Below are positions 1-5,995 of a stretch of DNA of 9,235 bases, piece after piece. Source of the DNA: Bacteroidota bacterium (GTDB lineage Bacteria; Bacteroidota; Bacteroidia; Flavobacteriales_F; PHOS-HE28); NCBI GenBank assembly GCA_023428865.1, contig JAEYWT010000347.1, positions 1 through 9,235 of the forward strand. Direction: 5' to 3'. Numbering within the stretch: the first letter of the stretch is position 1; every line of letters starts with the position of its first letter. A program made the position numbers and the translations under genes. Under the pieces are notes generated by a model. That model made no database searches. It saw only the letters and a list, made by a program, of their open reading frames with translations, and was not told where the DNA came from.

Positions 1-108
1 CCTTTGTTGCTCAACCCTTCCATAGCGTCCAGCTATGCGCGGGTTTCGCGCCTCGGCTGCCCGAAAAACTCCTCCGGCTCGCTACCAAAAACTATTTTGA
101 GATGGCTT
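1..108. other. Non-coding hairpin-rich sequence after nfu; possible repeat or mobile-element end
   Basis: No convincing gene lies here; open frames on the plus strand run on into the antisense of nfu. Two adjacent perfect short hairpins are visible: CATAGC/GCTATG (21-26 with 32-37, 5-nt loop) and GCGCG/CGCGC (37-41 with 47-51, 5-nt loop). Two A5 runs lie at 64-68 and 87-91. Read on the minus strand, the sequence directly after the nfu stop begins AAGCCATCTCAAAATAG. This resembles, from memory only, the 'GGCTGTCTCAAAA'-type terminal repeats of some Bacteroidota insertion sequences. No U-rich tract follows the hairpins, so an ordinary intrinsic terminator is not supported. The window edge prevents seeing whether this continues into a transposase or a repeat. 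Confidence 0.35.
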
Positions 109-723
109 CTACAGTTCCTCCGCTACCACTTCACGTACGCCAGGTACTTCGTGTTTCAGCAGGTTCTCGATACCTTGTTTCAAGGTGACCATACTGCTGG
201 GGCAGCCGCTGCAAGATCCCCGCAACGAAACGGTCACCAAGCCATCTTCGAAGCTCTTGAACGCGATGTGGCCGCCATCGCCCTCCACTGCTGGGCGGAT
301 GTATTCCTCTAAGATGCGGATGATCTTCTCATCTTCCGGGCTCTTTGCCTCAGCATGGGTGCTGGCCCGTTCGTTGGCATCGGCCAGAGCTTGCGCTGGG
401 GCATCCTCGTATACCACGCGGCCGTCGGTGCGTAGGTAGTCGGTGATGTAATCGCGCAGCTCCAGCATCACCAGATCCCAATCCACACTGTTGTTGCGTG
501 TTACGGTGATGAAGTTGCTGCTGATGAACACTCCGGTTACGAACGGCAGGTTGAAGATCTTCTCCGCCAGGGGCGAAACTCCAACGGGTTCTTCCGGGCT
601 GCGGAACTCCAACAATCGGCCATCCTGCACCAAGAGCCGATCGCACACATAACGCATCGTGAGCGGATTCGGGGTCGATTCAGCGTAGAGCGTGATCGGT
701 GGGCGTTTCGTTGCGTCGGACAT
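109..723 (-). CDS. Nfu/NifU-type iron-sulfur cluster carrier protein
   Basis: A 204-residue protein with the two-domain layout of Nfu scaffold/carrier proteins. These hold a [4Fe-4S] cluster, usually at a dimer interface, and pass it to apo-enzymes in the cytoplasm. Residues about 9-105 match the Nfu N-terminal domain, including the early STPNP motif (17-21). After an Ala/Glu-rich linker (about 108-130), residues about 131-204 match the NifU C-terminal domain: a VEGDGG segment (146-151) and the cluster-binding CSGC motif (C171 and C174). The ATG at 723 is preferred because the conserved N-terminal domain begins at once. The frame stays open upstream to 882, but that extension is Arg/Cys-rich and unlike the family. 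No Shine-Dalgarno sequence precedes it, as is common in Bacteroidota. A TAnnTTTG box lies upstream at 758-765. No isc or suf genes are visible nearby. The TAG stop lies directly against the possible repeat end at 1-108. Confidence 0.92.
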   Translation of the reverse strand: MSDATKRPPITLYAESTPNPLTMRYVCDRLLVQDGRLLEFRSPEEPVGVSPLAEKIFNLPFVTGVFISSNFITVTRNNSVDWDLVMLELRDYITDYLRTDGRVVYEDAPAQALADANERASTHAEAKSPEDEKIIRILEEYIRPAVEGDGGHIAFKSFEDGLVTVSLRGSCSGCPSSMVTLKQGIENLLKHEVPGVREVVAEEL

Positions 724-757
724 GGTAGGGCAGCGGTATGGGAACCGTATCGGGGTG

Positions 758-765
758 CAAAGGTA
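758..765 (-). promoter_or_regulatory. Bacteroidota-type -7 promoter box for nfu
   Basis: On the minus strand this reads TACCTTTG, an exact match to the TAnnTTTG -7 element used by the Bacteroidota primary sigma factor. It lies 34 bp upstream of the nfu ATG, giving a short leader. The -33 element is less clear: minus-strand TTG triplets lie about 24 and 27 bp further upstream (790-792, 793-795), slightly beyond the usual spacing. The position and exact core match make it a reasonable call, but an 8-mer with two free positions will also occur by chance. Confidence 0.5.
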
Positions 766-833
766 GGACCGTTCAAGGCCTTGGCTTCCCAACAATGAAG
801 GCAACACCCGGCGCCTTGTGTACGTTACAAGGC

Positions 834-841
834 TACTTTTG
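834..841 (+). promoter_or_regulatory. Bacteroidota-type -7 promoter box for the metal-cluster genes
   Basis: Reads TACTTTTG, an exact TAnnTTTG match on the plus strand. It ends only 6 bp before the ATG at 848. If active, transcription would begin at or within a few bases of that ATG, giving a leaderless or near-leaderless message. It would also exclude the alternative GTG start at 818. A TTG at 816-818 is only 15 bp upstream, shorter than the usual -33 spacing, so the upstream element is weak. Confidence 0.4.
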
Positions 842-847
842 CAACGC

Positions 848-1252
848 ATGCGAGCCTTCCTCCATCGGCATACCTGGCTCACCTACTTGGTGTTGGCCGT
901 GTTCCTGCTGGCTACGAGTGGAACGGTGTTGAGCCGCATGACCTGCTTGGAGCGCGGCCATTCCATTCTTAGCCTCGGTGCCGCTACCGATTGCTGCCCA
1001 GAAGAGGAGCACACCAGCGAAGTACCCACCTACAAGGCCACCTGTTGCGAGTTGGCCATGGTGCAAGGGGAAGGTGACGATTACCTGCCCAATAACAGCG
1101 CCGACCTGCTGTTCGTGGAAGCTTTCTTGAGCTTCCGCACCATTGAAGTGACGCAACCCGAGCCGGTGGTCGCGTTCACGTGGTTGCGCTCACGTCCACC
1201 GCCCTTATCAGTCTCCGATAGGCTTGCGGTGATCAGCGTACAGCGCGTCTAG
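848..1252 (+). CDS. Small exported Cys-Cys / Pro-Pro protein, HYC_CC_PP-like
   Basis: A 134-residue protein starting MRAFLHRH. A hydrophobic segment at about 11-27 is either a signal peptide or a membrane anchor, placing the rest in the periplasm. The remainder carries spaced cysteines: C33, a CC pair at 49-50 after TD, and a second CC pair at 66-67. It ends with a PPPL motif (117-120) followed by SDRLAV. This layout matches the Bacteroidota family named HYC_CC_PP for its motifs, whose members often sit beside TonB-dependent receptors. The classic HYC is not present; TC (32-33) takes its place. The biochemical role is not established. Paired cysteines next to a receptor and an HMA protein suggest binding a soft metal ion, which is inference. 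The ATG at 848 is chosen over the GTG at 818 because a signal-like N-terminus starts there and a promoter box lies between the two. The receptor gene follows after 79 bp, probably in the same transcript. Confidence 0.7.
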   Translation: MRAFLHRHTWLTYLVLAVFLLATSGTVLSRMTCLERGHSILSLGAATDCCPEEEHTSEVPTYKATCCELAMVQGEGDDYLPNNSADLLFVEAFLSFRTIEVTQPEPVVAFTWLRSRPPPLSVSDRLAVISVQRV

Positions 1253-1265
1253 TCCATTCCTGTTC

Positions 1266-1277
1266 CGCCTTCGGGCG
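1266..1277 (+). other. Small UUCG-tetraloop hairpin between the CC/PP gene and the receptor gene
   Basis: CGCC-TTCG-GGCG forms a 4-bp stem with a very stable C(UUCG)G-type loop, lying in the 79-bp gap 14 bp after the upstream stop. A competing CCTTC/GAAGG fold (1268-1272 with 1277-1281) is possible. No T-run follows, so it is not a typical terminator. It could limit 3' decay of the upstream message or tune read-through, but it may be chance. Confidence 0.25.
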
Positions 1278-1331
1278 AAGGGATCGTTGATACGGTCCGG
1301 TGTCCATTCAACGCACAACAGAAATGAACGC

Positions 1332-3575
1332 ATGTTCCTACAACGCATTTTATTGCTCGCAACCGCACTCAGTGGTTGGTCGGGCATAAGCGCACAGATC
1401 ACCGGCAGGGTGGTCAGTTCGCAGGACAATGAAATACTGCCAGGTGCCAATGTGGTCTGGCTCGGTACGAATGTCGGCGCGGCCACCGACGTCGACGGTC
1501 TGTTCTCCATCGCACCCCCTGAGCGGTGGCCGGCTACCTTGATCACTTCGTTCGTCGGTTTCAAACCCGACACCCTGGTGCTGCGCACCATGCCGACAGC
1601 TCCCTTGCGCGTGCAATTGCGCTGGGCAGTGGAAATGGGTCCGGTGGAAGTGGTGGAACGAGTAAGCGGTACCCGGCTCGATTCGCGCTCCATCAACGCT
1701 ACGGAGATCATCGGACAAAAGGAGCTGAAGCGGGCGGCATGCTGCGACCTCAGTGAAAGTTTCGAGACCAACGCCACCGTGGATGTGAACTACAGCGATG
1801 CCATCTCGGGTACCAAGACCATCCGCATGCTGGGCCTCGATGGCAAGTATGCGCAGATCAGCCTGGAGAATCTCCCCTTCATTCGCGGACTCTCCACGGC
1901 GTACGGCCTTACGCTCGTACCGGGCACCTGGATCAAGGACATCAATCTGAGCAAAGGCATCGGTACAGCGGTGAACGGTCCCAATGCCATGACTGGCCAG
2001 ATCGATCTGTGCCTGCTCGATCCGTTGACCGAGCCGCCTGTCTTCGTGAACCTTTACGGTAACTCGCAGGGCCGTATGGAAGCCAATATCCACCTGGCGC
2101 AGCGGACCGGTGCCAACAGTGGAAATTTGCTGCTTCTGCACGGGAATCTGTTCCAGCAGGACATGGACCAGAACAACGATGGTTTCATGGATTCACCACG
2201 CACCCGGCGCTTCAATGTGATGGATCGCTGGATGCGACGCACCGATCGCGGGATGACGCAGCTTGCCGTGCGCTACGTGGTGGATGAGCGTATCGGGGGG
2301 CAGACAGCCATGAGCATGAACGACCCCGAACATGCCATCCATGCCGGTGATCCATACGTGGTGGACATCCGTAACGAGTTGGTGGATGTCGTAGGCAAGC
2401 AAGGTATCATCTTCAAGAACGATCCCTCGAAGAGCGTGGGTATCATGTTCGCCCTGCGCCGACACGACGCAGCTTCGCGTTTCGGCCGCCGCAATTACAC
2501 CGGGCTACAGGAGAGCGGCTATGTGAGCACGGTCTACCAGATGCTCGTCGGAAAGGGAAGTGATCAGCTCAAAGCCGGTCTTAGTTTCCAGTTCGATGAG
2601 TACAACGAACGTTTCCAGGATAGCAGCTTCGCGCGTATCGAGCGTATGCCCGGGATCTTCGCAGAATACACCCTGCAACGCCATGCGCTCACCGTGGTTG
2701 GCGGATTGCGCGCCGATGCAAATTCCTATTTCGGAAATACGGTGAGCCCGCGTGTCCATGTGAAGTACGACCTGGGGCCGCTCACCAATTTCCGTGTATC
2801 CGCCGGCCATGGTTTCCGCTCTGCGAACCCATTGGTGGAGAACGCCGTGGTGCTGGCCAGCTCGCGCCGGGTGGTCACCGAAGGAGCCTTGGGTATGGAG
2901 CGCACATGGAACTTCGGCGCATCGTTCCTGCATAAGTTCAAGTGGCTCGAACGCAAGTGGGCCTTCGGGGTGGATGCATACCGTACCGAATTCCTTGCGC
3001 AAGTGATCATCGATATGGACAGGCATCCGCGTACCGTGGCGTTCTACATGCTCGATGGGCGCTCTTATGCCAACAGTTTGCTCACCGATGTGCAGGTGGA
3101 ACTGAACCACGTTGTCGACCTGAAGCTCTCGCACCGCTGGTACGATGTGCGCACCACCTACGACGGCGTGTTGCGCGAGCGGCCCTTTACCCCACGGCAC
3201 CGCGGCATGGTGTCACTGGCCTTCGCCGATGTGAAGGAGCATTGGCGGGCCGATCTTACCTGGAGCCTTTTCGGCCAAGGGCGCATTCCTTCCACCACGG
3301 CTAACCCCGAGGCCTACCGTATGCCGGAACGGTCTCCGGCATACAGTACCGTACATGCTCAGCTAACGCGCATCATCGGCACCTGGGAGGTGTACCTGGG
3401 CGTGGAGAACCTCTTCAGTACCATCCAGCGTCAGCAGATCATCGCCCCTGAAGATCCCTTCGGCCCGTATTTTGATGCCTCCATGATATGGGGGCCAACC
3501 AACAAGGCCATGTTCTACGGTGGCCTACGCTTTGCCTTGAACAAGAAGAACACAACGGACAACGATCGACCATGA
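1332..3575 (+). CDS. TonB-dependent outer membrane receptor, probably metal-related
   Basis: A 747-residue outer membrane receptor that would import a ligand using energy passed from TonB-ExbBD. A signal peptide covers residues 1 to about 21 (hydrophobic stretch, then GISA before QITGRV). Residues about 23-99 are a carboxypeptidase-regulatory-like domain (ITGRV, LPGANV, TDVDGLFSI), the usual N-terminal extension in Bacteroidota. The plug spans about 110-232 and has the motifs CCDLSESFET (137-146), IRMLGLDG and TGQID. The remainder is the beta-barrel, ending in a final strand FYGGLRFAL plus a short polar tail. From memory, the CCxLSESFET plug motif recurs in a Bacteroidota receptor subgroup near copper or heavy-metal genes; the exact ligand cannot be read from sequence. 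The ATG at 1332 is preferred over an in-frame TTG at 1287 because it starts the signal peptide. The downstream HMA gene overlaps the stop codon (ATGA), so the two are translationally coupled. Confidence 0.9.
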   Translation: MFLQRILLLATALSGWSGISAQITGRVVSSQDNEILPGANVVWLGTNVGAATDVDGLFSIAPPERWPATLITSFVGFKPDTLVLRTMPTAPLRVQLRWAVEMGPVEVVERVSGTRLDSRSINATEIIGQKELKRAACCDLSESFETNATVDVNYSDAISGTKTIRMLGLDGKYAQISLENLPFIRGLSTAYGLTLVPGTWIKDINLSKGIGTAVNGPNAMTGQIDLCLLDPLTEPPVFVNLYGNSQGRMEANIHLAQRTGANSGNLLLLHGNLFQQDMDQNNDGFMDSPRTRRFNVMDRWMRRTDRGMTQLAVRYVVDERIGGQTAMSMNDPEHAIHAGDPYVVDIRNELVDVVGKQGIIFKNDPSKSVGIMFALRRHDAASRFGRRNYTGLQESGYVSTVYQMLVGKGSDQLKAGLSFQFDEYNERFQDSSFARIERMPGIFAEYTLQRHALTVVGGLRADANSYFGNTVSPRVHVKYDLGPLTNFRVSAGHGFRSANPLVENAVVLASSRRVVTEGALGMERTWNFGASFLHKFKWLERKWAFGVDAYRTEFLAQVIIDMDRHPRTVAFYMLDGRSYANSLLTDVQVELNHVVDLKLSHRWYDVRTTYDGVLRERPFTPRHRGMVSLAFADVKEHWRADLTWSLFGQGRIPSTTANPEAYRMPERSPAYSTVHAQLTRIIGTWEVYLGVENLFSTIQRQQIIAPEDPFGPYFDASMIWGPTNKAMFYGGLRFALNKKNTTDNDRP

Positions 3576-3949
3576 AGAAGCTCATCCTCCTATTCAGCCT
3601 CCTCGTCGCCACACCACTGCTGGCGCAAGATGGACACGTCCCCGAAAAAGGTGGTCCGAAGGTGGCACACCTCGATATCCACACCAGCACGGTGTGTGAC
3701 ATGTGCGAGCAGACCATCGAAGAGAACCTGATCTACGAGAAAGGCGTGAAGAAAGTCGATGTGGACCTGGCCAAGAGCGAGATCCATGTGGAGTACGATC
3801 CAAAGAAGAACACACCCGACGGACTTCGCAAGGCCGTGGCCAAACTGGGCTACATGGCAGATGATATCCCCGGTGATGAAGCGGCGTTCAAGAAACTCCC
3901 CGCCTGTTGCCAGAAGGAGGGCTGTGGGAAGATGCCGGTGAAGGAGTAG
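3572..3949 (+). CDS. Periplasmic heavy-metal-associated (HMA) domain protein
   Basis: A 125-residue protein with a signal peptide (MKKLILLFSLLVATPLLA, cut before Q19) and one HMA fold at about 32-100. The metal-binding loop reads TVCDMCEQTI, with C42 and C45 in the CxxC spacing of MerP- and copper-chaperone-type domains; the usual GM before the first Cys is replaced by TV. The beta-alpha-beta pattern follows (GVKKVDVDL, IHVEYDP, LRKAVAKLGY). After the domain, a tail of about 25 residues carries three further cysteines (C112, C113, C118; ACC and GCG), which could form a second metal or disulfide site. The ATG overlaps the receptor stop by 4 bp, so the two proteins are made together. It probably binds a soft metal ion, perhaps Cu or Hg, in the periplasm and hands it to or from the receptor; the metal identity is inference. 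Confidence 0.88.
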   Translation: MKKLILLFSLLVATPLLAQDGHVPEKGGPKVAHLDIHTSTVCDMCEQTIEENLIYEKGVKKVDVDLAKSEIHVEYDPKKNTPDGLRKAVAKLGYMADDIPGDEAAFKKLPACCQKEGCGKMPVKE

Positions 3950-3953
3950 GGGG

Positions 3954-4079
3954 CAGTGTTCGTAGTTGACAGCGTGCTTCGCGATAGCGGAACCTAAGGA
4001 GGGCCGTTGCTATCCAGGAGCAGCAACAACGCCGAGCTGTGAACTGTCAACTACGAACTACGACCTCATAACGAACAAC
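3954..4079. repeat. Inverted heptamer-repeat element in the HMA/carbonic-anhydrase gap
   Basis: A perfect 15-bp inverted repeat has arms GTTCGTAGTTGACAG (3958-3972) and CTGTCAACTACGAAC (4044-4058), separated by 71 nt. The right side is a run of 7-bp units: AACTGTC (4042), AACTACG (4049), AACTACG (4056), a degenerate unit at 4063, then AACGAAC (4070) and AAC. The left arm is the same repeat in reverse. The core holds smaller pairings: GATAGC/GCTATC (3983-3988 with 4009-4014) and GTTGCT/AGCAAC (4006-4011 with 4022-4027). Similar AACTGTC/AACTACG heptamer runs are familiar, from memory, in Bacteroidota intergenic regions. It could be a REP- or MITE-like dispersed element or a long-stem transcription end. 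No T-run is present and only one copy lies in this window. Confidence 0.6.
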
Positions 4080-4088
4080 CCACCAGCA

Positions 4089-4607
4089 ATGTCCCTTATC
4101 CGTTCCGTCCGCGGCTGCACGCCACAGTTCGGTGCCGACGTCTTCCTGGCCGAAACATGCGTGGTGATCGGCGATGTGATCACTGGCGACCAATGCAGCG
4201 TGTGGTACAATGCGGTGGTGCGTGGTGATGTCCATAGCATCCGCATCGGCCATCGGGTGAACATCCAGGATGGCGCCGTGCTGCACGCCACTTTCGAGAA
4301 GTGTGGCCTTACCATCGGCAACGATGTGAGCATCGGGCATAATGCCATCGTACACGGTTGCACCATCCACGACAAGGTGCTGGTGGGCATGGGTGCCATC
4401 GTAATGGATCAAGCCGTGATCGGCAGTGGTAGTGTGATCGCAGCCGGTGCGGTGGTCTTACAGAATACCGTGGTGGAACCCGGCAGCCTCATGGCTGGTG
4501 TGCCCGCCAAGCGGATCGGCACGGTGAGCAAGGAGTTGAGCGAAGGCGAGATCGAACGGATCGCTGGCAATTACCTCAAGTACGCCAGCTGGTTCAAGGA
4601 AGGCTGA
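4089..4607 (+). CDS. Gamma-carbonic-anhydrase-like hexapeptide-repeat protein
   Basis: A 172-residue left-handed beta-helix protein with repeated hexapeptides (for example VVIGDV, LTIGND, AVIGSG) and a C-terminal helix, the layout of the gamma carbonic anhydrase / YrdA-PaaY-CaiE group. Metal ligands of the family are kept: H66 in VLHA, and H84 and H89 in GHNAIVHG. R45 and D47 (RGD) and Q60 (IQD), which shape the active site, are also present. Family members form trimers with zinc or iron between subunits. Many bacterial members of this short type have weak or unproven carbonic anhydrase activity, and the acidic loop of the archaeal enzyme Cam is not evident here. The ATG at 4089 begins the conserved domain; the frame is open upstream into the repeat element but that part is repeat-derived. 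It ends 14 bp inside the 3' end of the convergent murI. Co-transcription with the metal genes is possible but the repeat element lies between. Confidence 0.88.
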   Translation: MSLIRSVRGCTPQFGADVFLAETCVVIGDVITGDQCSVWYNAVVRGDVHSIRIGHRVNIQDGAVLHATFEKCGLTIGNDVSIGHNAIVHGCTIHDKVLVGMGAIVMDQAVIGSGSVIAAGAVVLQNTVVEPGSLMAGVPAKRIGTVSKELSEGEIERIAGNYLKYASWFKEG

Positions 4608-5448
4608 GCGCGCCGTCCATCCACGAGCCCTGGCGTACAACCGCACCCGCAAGGCGTAGGCGATCAAGCATCGCCGTGAATTCAGCGGTGCTGCCACTCG
4701 TGTAACAGGTCAGGTCCCCTCGTTGATCGTTCGGTGCCTTGATGCCATCGCGGTGTAGAACGCGTTGCAATTGTCGTGCTATCGCCGGTGCCGGGTCGAT
4801 CACACGCACCTCCGGGCCAACGATCCGTTCGATCAGCGGGCGCACGATGGGGTAGTGGGTGCAGCCCAACACCAACGCATCGATGTTGCGGGCCAGCAAG
4901 GGTTCCAACCATCCGCGTAGCATGTCTTCGGTCGCGGGTGTATCGAATTCACCCGATTCGATCTGTTTCACCAAACCAGGACAAGGTTGGTGCAAGACCT
5001 CCACGCCATGTGCGAAGCGCTCCACGATGGTGGCGTACAGCTCACTTTGGAAGGTTGCCACCGTAGCGATCACGCCCACCACGCCGGTGCGGGTGTGCTC
5101 TACTGCTGGCTTCACGGCGGGTTCCATACCTACGAAGGGGACATCCGGATGAGCTTCCCGCAAGGCCCGCAACGCTGCTGCGGAGGCCGTGTTGCACGCT
5201 ATCACGATCACCTTAGCGCCTTTCGCGAGCAGGGCTTCCGTAATGGCGAAACTGAATTCACGCACCTCGGTCAATGATCGGGGCCCATACGGCACATGCG
5301 CACCATCGCCGAAATAGAGCAGGCGCTCCATGGGGAGCGCCTGCCTGATCGTAGCCGTTACCGTAAGCCCACCGATCCCTGAGTCGAAGATGCCGACAAC
5401 ACCTTCGTTCTTCCTAGGGCGTTGCGCGGGCGGGGTGGCGCTGTTCAC
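4594..5448 (-). CDS. murI: Glutamate racemase
   Basis: A 284-residue cytoplasmic enzyme that converts L-glutamate to D-glutamate for peptidoglycan stem peptides. It shows the family signatures in order: FDSGIGGLTV (21-30) with the catalytic-region Asp and Ser, YFGD (45-48) and PYG (53-55), the first catalytic cysteine in ACNTASA (C85), and the second in LGCTHYP (C196, with H198). The length suits the family apart from about 15 extra N-terminal residues before VGIFDSG. The start is a GTG at 5448; no better in-frame start lies before the conserved core, and no Shine-Dalgarno sequence is visible. It is the last gene of the bamA-ompH operon, 16 bp after the preceding ompH. This ompH-murI order is common in Bacteroidota. 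Its 3' end overlaps the convergent carbonic-anhydrase-like gene by 14 bp. Confidence 0.95.
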   Translation of the reverse strand: MNSATPPAQRPRKNEGVVGIFDSGIGGLTVTATIRQALPMERLLYFGDGAHVPYGPRSLTEVREFSFAITEALLAKGAKVIVIACNTASAAALRALREAHPDVPFVGMEPAVKPAVEHTRTGVVGVIATVATFQSELYATIVERFAHGVEVLHQPCPGLVKQIESGEFDTPATEDMLRGWLEPLLARNIDALVLGCTHYPIVRPLIERIVGPEVRVIDPAPAIARQLQRVLHRDGIKAPNDQRGDLTCYTSGSTAEFTAMLDRLRLAGAVVRQGSWMDGALSLP

Positions 5449-5464
5449 CGGTGTTACGAGCTTA

Positions 5465-5983
5465 TCACTTCATGCCGAGCTTGGCTTTCACCGCGCTCAT
5501 CAGATCAACTCCGCTACCGGTGAATACCAACATACCTGCACTGGAGTCGATCACGTAGGTGAATCCTTGTTCACTGGCGATGGCACGGATCGCTTCATCA
5601 GCGCGTGCAAGGATCGGTTGCATCAGCTCGCGCTCCATCTTCGCCACATCCTCTTCGGCCTTTTCTTCTGCTGCCATGATGCGTTGCTCCAGTTCCTGTA
5701 GCTCGCGCAGGGCCATGTTCTTCTCCGTGTTCGTGAGGCCGCCGTTGGGGTTCTCCAACGTCGCACGCTTGGCGGTGTATTCGTCGGCCATCGCTTTCAA
5801 CCGGCCTTCCAAGGTCTTGGTGAAGCCATCCAACTTGGTGGCTGCAGCGGCGCGCTCGGGCATGTCCAATACCAAACGGGTACGGTCGATATGGCCTAGC
5901 TGCATCTCCTGTGCGGACGCTGCTATGGGCGCCAGCAAGGCCACGGCCAAGAGGCCAGCGAATAGGGTGGGTCGTGTTCGCAC
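5465..5983 (-). CDS. ompH: OmpH/Skp-like periplasmic chaperone, third in array
   Basis: A 172-residue OmpH/Skp family protein with a signal peptide (hydrophobic run LFAGLLAVALLAPIAASA, cut before Q25), a short beta segment LGHIDRTRLV, a long charged alpha-helical hairpin rich in Glu, Lys and Ala (about 45-135), and a closing FTYVIDSSAG / VKAKLG segment. Skp-type proteins form trimers whose helical arms hold unfolded outer membrane proteins on their way to BamA. By eye about 45-50% of the mature residues match the upstream neighbour, and DNA at the 3' ends is identical over a 21-bp stretch (5472-5492 against 6003-6023), so the two are tandem duplicates. The start is a GTG at 5983, just before the signal peptide, 12 bp after the upstream stop. 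Confidence 0.87.
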   Translation of the reverse strand: MRTRPTLFAGLLAVALLAPIAASAQEMQLGHIDRTRLVLDMPERAAAATKLDGFTKTLEGRLKAMADEYTAKRATLENPNGGLTNTEKNMALRELQELEQRIMAAEEKAEEDVAKMERELMQPILARADEAIRAIASEQGFTYVIDSSAGMLVFTGSGVDLMSAVKAKLGMK

Positions 5984-5995
5984 GTGACGGTTCGC

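Noticed and set aside
37..51. GCGCG/CGCGC hairpin as an intrinsic terminator for nfu
   Set aside because: No T-run follows the stem on the minus strand, and it lies about 60 bp after the stop; a repeat-derived hairpin is equally likely.
818..847. GTG at 818 as the start of the CC/PP protein
   Set aside because: It would place a long basic extension before the signal-like segment, and the likely promoter box lies downstream of it; the ATG at 848 is a better start.
724..882. Upstream extension of the nfu reading frame to 882
   Set aside because: The extra 53 residues are Arg/Cys-rich, unlike the family, and would cross the promoter box and the divergent gene's start.
1350..2141. Long minus-strand open frame (263 codons) inside the receptor gene
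   Set aside because: It is antisense to a clearly conserved receptor and has His/Arg/Ala-rich composition typical of a shadow frame in GC-rich coding DNA, with no recognisable domain.
2505..3200. Minus-strand open frame (231 codons) in the receptor barrel region
   Set aside because: Same reasoning: antisense shadow of a real gene, no domain, no promoter box or plausible start context.
4007..4042. An 11-codon TTG reading frame preceded by TAAGGAGG (3995-4002), a perfect anti-Shine-Dalgarno match, as a possible leader peptide before the carbonic-anhydrase-like gene
   Set aside because: Bacteroidota rarely use Shine-Dalgarno signals, the spacing is short, the start is a TTG, and the stretch lies in the folded core of the repeat element. 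Chance is the simpler explanation.
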